This document shows, in pieces, positions 57,538 through 64,000 of a DNA stretch of 64,000 nt (position 1 is the first letter of the stretch; each line of letters opens with the position of its first letter). The DNA is from Tetrastigma voinierianum (taxonomy: Eukaryota > Streptophyta > Magnoliopsida > Vitales > Vitaceae). The DNA lies in contig JAEQBH010004416.1 of assembly GCA_016808115.1 (NCBI GenBank), positions 221,568 through 285,567 of the forward strand, written 5' to 3'. The notes below the pieces were generated by a model. That model was not told where the DNA came from. It was given only the letters and a program-made list of their open reading frames with translations, and did not search any database. The translations under genes were made by a program, and so were the position numbers.

Positions 57538-58869
57538 TGTGGACGCCCCAATCCCGGTGTCCGCTGACTACCCACAACTCCATGGAATCCACGCACCTAC
57601 ATCGTGAGGCACGCTCATGTGTAAACCAAACTCTGATCAAATTCAGACATCCATTCAACACAATTATATATTTTATACAAAAATGATCTATTTATAATGG
57701 TGTTTAATTACAATTTATACAAAAATGGGTTTCTTGCCTGACTTCCATAAAGAACAAAATTATAAGATAAGGCCATTCACGCTTCACTCGTAAGGTTCTG
57801 TTACCTTGTATCCTGCCGCCTTCGTACCTAAAAAGAATCACACTTTGGTGATGTGCCCAGAGGTGGAATTTCTACTTGGATTACTCTCACCATGCAATGC
57901 AATGGCACATAAAACATATTATACAGCGCTTAATATATCACCATGCATATATTAACATAATTTAACCATACATCACGTTATTCAAATTTATAATAATAAA
58001 TATAAACTTAGCTCATACGTATTAAGGCACTATCCGCCGTCATTCTGGAACCCACCACAACATCAAAGGGTAATAATAATAATACAAACATGCTATTTTT
58101 CCTGCGTACAATACGACACCATTTAAATCATTAAATAATCTAAACAACGTGGATCGCCCAAAATAATTTGTGGATTTCCTAACCTACCTCAAAGCTTTGG
58201 ATCAAACCACGCCATCCAGCCCCAACAACCTCATCCATTACATACCCTTACAAAGAGTAAAGCAAGTAGAGAAACTCCTACCTTTTCCTGGAGTTTGTCG
58301 AACTCCCAACCTGTAACGAGCCAAGAAGTCCCGCCGGAGCAACTTGCTCCTTGTCTCGCCAACACAACTGGCCCGATCGGGAATTCCTGAGAGGCCGGAG
58401 CCTCCTCTAAAACCTCCTCTCCCTACCTCCTTTCTCGGTTATTCCCTCTCCTTCCCTCTTCCAAACCGGGACGGAAGATCAATAAGAGGAAAGTCCTCTG
58501 ACGCCATATACGTCCATTTCTCATCGACACCTGGATTACCTCATCTCATCCATCTACCGAGAGATCCCAATGGCATCATGCCATGTATCGCGCGGTTCTA
58601 ATTTGACCTCAAAGTCAGACTGCATCTGCACACCGGACACGGCGCCCGGCCTCCCCAAACGCGCTGGCGCCGCGCATCCTCCGTGCCTCGCTGAAAACTG
58701 AGTTCCGACGTCTCGAATTCAGCCAAATTCGAGCGTGGCGCCTAGATTTCGCGAGACTATTCCAACGTGAATTCCGCTTCACTATCCGAGATTCCAGAAA
58801 ATTCCAGATTTTCAACCAAATTACCATTTTATCCTTCCTTAAAATATGACTCTCTCCGGTCTCATGCCA
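57538..58869 (-). mobile_element. Solo LTR, gamma-like, inserted in EPRV
   Basis: On the + strand it starts TGTGGACGCCCCAATCCCGG, comparable to the inner end of LTR-gamma (GCGGACACCCCAAACCCGGG), and its far end (58735-58805) matches the gamma end block (AGATTTCGCGAGAC, ATCCGAGAT, AGAAAAT). It is shorter (1.3 kb) and lacks the palindromic repeats, so it is a related subfamily. The EPRV reading is continuous if it is removed: compare 9950-9980. Flanking TACAT/TATAT fits a 5-bp duplication with one change. Confidence 0.75.
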
Positions 58870-60160
58870 TATATATTTTGATATTTATGCAAATAACAAA
58901 TAAAATATCCTTTTCCAATAGCGAGTTCCAAAAAGAATGAAGTCAAATACTACTTCTGAAAAAAGAAGTATAGTATCAACCCACCCCTCTTTGGGAAGAA
59001 ATAAAGAAGGCTCAAGGTGGAAATACAGCCTCTACCTCTTAAATAAATTGATTCAAAAGAAGAGGCTAAAAACAGAATGACAAAACTGGAAGATATAAAA
59101 GGTATCTGGTGAATAAAAATAATTTTATAACCAAATTTAGAAATAATACTTTCTACTCAATTAATAGAATTGAAAGTAAATACTTTATAAAAATTATAAA
59201 TCTCAAAGGAAGAAAGAAGAAAAACAAGAAAGTCTTATATTCAAACCAATAAAACCTCACCAGGGAGGTAATAAGTAATGATGAATTGATAAGACTTTTA
59301 ATACAAAAAATTACAGGAATAGAAATAGTATGATCCTCTTGTTCAAAACCCAAGCAAACTTCTTATGGATCGTAACAAATTTATTGTTCTAAAACTTACT
59401 GGGGCATAATACCAATCAAGAAGAAGAATAAATAAAACAAGTTAAAAACTCGCACCAAAGATCAAAAAACTTTATCAAAGGCTCCATTCCAGATTTACAA
59501 TCTGAGGAAAATAAACTGAAAAACAAAGAAGGTAGGTTGAGCAATTACACTTATTCTGAATAGGATGCCCTTTTCCGAAGTCATGAAACTTCATCAGGAG
59601 CCGGCCAATGCAAAGGTATGAAATTAATAATTTATTTGGTAAACCAGATGATGACTGGAATGTCATTCAATTAGTCAAAGAGGTTTCAATGGCACATTAA
59701 ACTTTGTGGAAATCACTAAGTGGGAAAAGAAAGATTTACATTTAAAAGTACAAATGAGGAAGGAGAACAAAACTCAATCATAAGATTTGGTTTATGCCAA
59801 CCAAACACTTCAGGTGATCCAAGCACGGCGGAGAAAGAACTTCCAAATTTACAAACTAAGATGTAGAACACTGGCTGACCTTTAAATGCATTATAGATGT
59901 CTTTAGCAACCTTGATTGTAAGAGCTGATGCTAGAGCTTCTTTACCGAAGGAAAGATTCCTTTATGTCTTCAAGGCTTCTAAACGGCAGAGTTCAAGAAG
60001 CCTTAGAAATGATGGAGGAACAATCCAATTTGACTCTTTACGGGTGAGATCCTATATGGCTGCACCAAAAGAGGCTATTCAAGTTGTGTTCTCAACTTAA
60101 ACCCAACATTTAAATTAAAGACCTAAAGCTTCAAAAAGATTTAGGTTCTTTTGTGCTCTA
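58870..60160 (+). pseudogene. EPRV copy 2: region after movement protein, right part
   Basis: Collinear with 9965-11262 of copy 1 and ending at the same AGATTTAGGTTCTTTTGTGC block. One 67-codon open frame (59897-60100) is arginine/serine-rich; no domain recognised. Viral similarity stops at about 60160, where in copy 1 the (TA)n begins. Protease/pre-RT sequence is not present on this side. Confidence 0.5.
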
Positions 60161-62152
60161 ATATGTACTTCATGCCAATCTCACCTGTACCAAATTCCAA
60201 AATCAAACCTTAAATAAAATCACAATTTTCTGCAGGCATAATTTTAGAAGTAAATAAATGTTATATAAATTAAAAGCATTTTTAATTCTGTTAGTTGTTA
60301 ATTTTAGTTTGTAAATATTATTTACGCTTTAATTTTATTCACTCTCTAAAATATTACTTTGTAAAAATTGAATACTAAATGATTATTATAATATTTTTTT
60401 TATTAAATAGTTATGCTCTTTTTTTTATTACTTTAATTTTTAAAAAATGAATTTGTGGGGTTTTATTTCTGTTTTTTTAAATTTTAGGTTTATAAAAAAT
60501 TAAAACATAAAGTATAAAAATAGACAAATATGAAAATATTATTGTAAATAAATTTTATTATGAATAAGAAAAATATTGTTTTACATTTATTAAATCATTT
60601 ATTAATAGGTAATGCATTGATATATACTGTTGATTTTTAATTTATTCCACATATACAAAAAATCCAAAACTCTATGAAATATCAATTGAAAAGAAAAATC
60701 ATGTCTTATTGGGGTGAAAAGGGAAGAGGCATTTGTGTAAAGGGAGAAGTGGCAACTGGAGTGTTGGACTTTGATGGGAGATGGAAGATTTTATTCTACA
60801 AATATAAATAATGGCTTAATTTTGAGCTATTCATCAACAAGGGTTCATCTAACCTTCAAAACATAATTTCACTATTTTATGAGTATTGGACATATATAAT
60901 CATCTTTGAAAATAAAACTATTAAATAGGTTAAAATAAAAATAATATCAAATTATACACAAATAATAATACTATGAATATATTTAATATAATATTGAATC
61001 TTTTTTATCTAATGTTGTAGTTATTTATTATAGTAGCATTAAAAAATATTTTGAAATTTTAAATTAATGTTTAATCAATGACTATAGATTACGTATTGAC
61101 TTTAAATTTTTTTAAAATAGATGATAATTTTTTTATTTTTTTGAAAGAATGATGATAAATTTTGTATATTAGTTTATAAATGTTATTTCCTTCACTCCAA
61201 TCTATTTTGATAAATTTTTTTTTAATAACTCAAATATTCATTTAACCTAATTTGGGAAAGGAAAAACAGGATATACAAATGTGATGTTATCAATGCACAG
61301 GTTACGCGCTACATCCTCTCACTCTCGTGTGAATGTTGAAAACAATGAGAGATAATAATGTCCGCTGCGTCAAGGATAAATGTCCAATACCGTATCGACA
61401 CGCGGAATAGAAATGTTTCACCAAAAGACGCTTACTTGTGACTTACAGAGCACACTGTCTAAGCAAATACAATCATGCTTCCATTAGTTACATCTTACAT
61501 TATAATACGTGATCTCATACGGCCGATCGCATCTACATCTTTGCATTATTCCTTTCTTCTCCAATGTCTTCTGCCAATCAGAATTCCTTTAGCTTTAAGA
61601 ACATTTTTGTCTTTAATTTCCAACTGCCGCTGATTGTTTTGTTTGTTTTGTCTCAGGATGTCTATATGTATCTTATCTAACTCTACTCAGTTTTTGTTTG
61701 GGGATTAGATTCAATTCAAATATGATTAATGGAAGCTTATGTTTAAATTGGAATTTAATAAAAAAAAACGACAATTATAACTCAAGAAGTAAAATCCATT
61801 AGAAACTTTAATTTGCTTTTAATATTTTTTAAATATGTTTTAGAAATAATTTTACATAAAGTGTCTTATTTTTATATATTTATAGAATTAAATTTTAAAT
61901 TTTAAAATATATATTTGAAATAATTTTAAAAGTTTTTGTAGATTAAAAATAAAAATAAAATTTTAAGTTATCAAATATATATCTTTTTATTTTCTTGGTT
62001 TGGAAACAAAAGTTATCTTTGTAAATCGCTTCCACCTACCTAGGTTACATTTTATCCAAATTTAAGTTCAATTTTTTACAATAAATCGTTGACTTATGTT
62101 TAAAAGCACTATGATTCGCTGGATGAAGAGCCAAAATTAATCATGACCATTA
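60161..62152. other. AT-rich DNA not assigned to any repeat family
   Basis: About 2 kb, roughly three-quarters A+T, without similarity to other parts of the window. 60660-60860 and 61270-61660 are of more balanced composition. I found no open frame above 60 codons, no splice-site pattern I trust, no terminal inverted repeats and no tRNA. It may be host intergenic DNA or an old unrecognised element. Confidence 0.5.
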
Positions 62153-64000
62153 TGTAAGACCAGAATCTAAATTTCGAATATGGCGAAAATCGTAATTTCA
62201 ATTACAACCAGCCGTTAAAAATCCGAATTAATTTAGATATCGGATGACGGTAAACGGGAGATTGCACCGCTGAACTTCTCGCAAATCTGTACCAAGTAAT
62301 GAAATTTCGTGAATTTTCGGCATGTTTGAGTCGCACTTTTTCGAGGCATCGCGCTTCGCGCCAGAATCGATTACGCGCATTTAAAGTCAGATATAGCACA
62401 GATCATACCACAAGGGTATGAGTAGAGAAATGATGTTGATCGCCAGATAGTGCCGAATATCAAATCGGGAAAAGAGGGACATAAAGGTCATTAATCAAAT
62501 CTCAAGTCACAGATGACGAAATAAAGGAATAGCTGTCTTCCCAAATGTTAAAAAGAGGAGCAAAAACGTGGATTGAGGAGGTGTGCAGGAGGAGATCCAG
62601 AAATTTTGAGAAGGCTTATATAGAAATAAACTTATTTCTGATTTTGCAAGGATCGGATCACGCGCCTTCTGTGGTAAGAAGGAGAAATGTTCTAAGCGGA
62701 ATGTGCCACGCTGGACTTTTTGATCGGAGTTTCTTCAAACTCCTCGAGGTAGGATTTTCTCCCTACTTGAGTTTTTAATTCGACGAAATGTTTTACTAAT
62801 GTTTGAGTTGAATGAGCCGAGGTTGTTCGATCGGCCCCAAAACTCGGGACCTAATTGATATAATTTTTCGAATTGAAATGGAGCAAAACGCCTTCGATCG
62901 CTTCCACGATCATTCGGTCTGTACCAGCCTGTGTGTTAAAATGTTTGCTTTGGTATGTATCGGGCGGAATGGTCAGGATTGGCGGGGTTCATTATGAACT
63001 GGCGTTTTTAGATTTTTCGGGAATAGTAACGAGGCTCTACCATTCCCGGAATAGTGTTCTCAAAATATATTTCGTGGAAAATACGCGTTATCGAGGATTT
63101 AAATTAAATTACTCGGTATGATCATTAGCCACAAAGGAGCTAATTCTTTGATGTTTGAAATGATAATTACATAAATATTGCCTGTGATTTAGCTCTTTAT
63201 GCTAAATATTCATGTTTATATATTTGCATGTGATTAGATCAGATTGGAAATGACACACATGTATCTCCCATATGAATCGAACATCCGACCAGGAGTTAGT
63301 GCATAAGAGATGAGTCTAGAGAAAATGGTTCAGGAGGGTAGTCAAAAATATTAATTATCGGAGGGTAGTCTATAAACTAAAAATATCAATCAGCCGGAGC
63401 GCCCAATTGATGATTCATCGGAGGGTAGTCCATTAAACAACTAAAATATCAACGTTGGAGCAACCCAATTGATATCCATCGGAGGGTAGCAAATTACAAC
63501 AATTAATATATCAATCGGCCTGAGCGCCCAATTGATATATATACATCGAGGGTTGTCCACTAATAAAACAATAATTTCGCGCGCTACTTAGGCGAGTGAG
63601 AGAATCAAAGCAGACCTTAGGATCTGAGTTGGTCATGTAGACATCTCACAGGACTCATGCATCGTTTTAATGCAATACTTTGGAACATCGTGACCGACTA
63701 AGGTAGCAGAGCCCACTTAGCGATTCTCCATCGAGCTTTAGGCTCACCTCACGTGGATCCTCCCTTTCAGTACAGGAGCGTAAGTGGTGAGATTTACCAT
63801 TCTTGAGGTTGTATTAGAAGAAAGCTGGTTGTGCTTTGATGTATAAGTATGTATTAGGAATTCTAATTTTAATGTATAGTCAGATAAGAGTAAAAAACAT
63901 ATTAACTCTTGTAATTATTGGGTATATAGTTGATCTTGTAGTCTGCATGTGGGCGTTGAGTATCATAGGCCTGGCGGCTATATTGATATATATTGCATAC
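62153..64000 (+). mobile_element. LTR-alpha copy F (cut by window end)
   Basis: Starts TGTAAGACCAGAATCTAAAT and follows the alpha block order up to TTGATATATATTGCATA at the window edge, about 240 bp short of the expected end. Its left flank is the unassigned AT-rich DNA. Whether an internal region follows cannot be seen. Confidence 0.85.
63325..63555. repeat. Tandem repeat inside LTR-alpha F
   Basis: Four clear units of 61-67 bp: TCGGAGGGTAGTC, then AAATATCAATC, then GGAGCGCCCAATTGATAT. Clearest copy in the window; each unit holds an ATATCAAT/ATTGATAT inverted pair about 16 bases apart. Confidence 0.85.

Noticed and set aside
61270..61660. Possible exon in the balanced-composition patch
   Set aside because: No open frame above 60 codons, no convincing splice pattern, and no recognisable peptide.

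Overview
This is nuclear DNA from a flowering plant, almost certainly pericentromeric or other repeat-rich heterochromatin. I found no intact host gene, rRNA, tRNA, miRNA or CRISPR array. Every open frame is short (none above about 170 codons) and the recognisable proteins are broken gag/pol remnants. About 95% of the window can be assigned to three families of Ty3/gypsy LTR retrotransposons (called alpha, beta and gamma here), one further LTR-like insert (delta), and an endogenous plant pararetrovirus (EPRV, Caulimoviridae-like). The family names are local labels. Boundaries come from aligning copies by eye and are good to a few bases at the best ends and tens of bases at the others.

Layout. 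1-6578: a gamma element on the minus strand (truncated 3' LTR, pol with protease-RT-RNase H-integrase, PBS, 2.3-kb 5' LTR). 6580-13984: EPRV copy 1, rearranged into head-to-head arms and carrying a 1.2-kb (TA)n microsatellite. 13985-18369: alpha LTR 'A' with its leader, then an inverted alpha LTR 'G'. 18381-50455: an alpha array of the form LTR B - internal - LTR D - internal - LTR E - internal, in which neighbouring internal regions share one LTR. The first internal region is interrupted by a solo alpha LTR 'C' (24339-26546) and by a complete beta element (27222-37858, 3.0-kb LTRs). 50456-60160: EPRV copy 2, interrupted by the delta insert (50926-53588) and by a solo gamma-like LTR (57538-58869). 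60161-62152: AT-rich DNA that I cannot assign. 62153-64000: alpha LTR 'F', cut by the window end.

How the parts relate. The gypsy elements carry the usual protease-RT-RNase H-integrase order, and alpha and beta end in a chromodomain-like tail (Tekay/Del-like chromoviruses; clade is an inference). Alpha copies share an unusual 5' region: AT-rich tandem repeats, a strongly GC/CpG-rich island of variable sequence, then a conserved short palindrome before gag. The alpha gag is shortened in the same way in all three copies. Fragments of the two EPRV copies together cover nearly all of a pararetroviral genome (movement protein, putative capsid region, RT, RNase H, a further ORF, and an intergenic promoter/leader), but no copy can be functional as read.

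Nested order gives relative ages: EPRV copy 2 is older than the delta and solo gamma-like insertions within it, and the alpha B/D element is older than solo LTR C and the beta element inside it. Copies differ by dense short indels, which could reflect age, sequencing error, or both.
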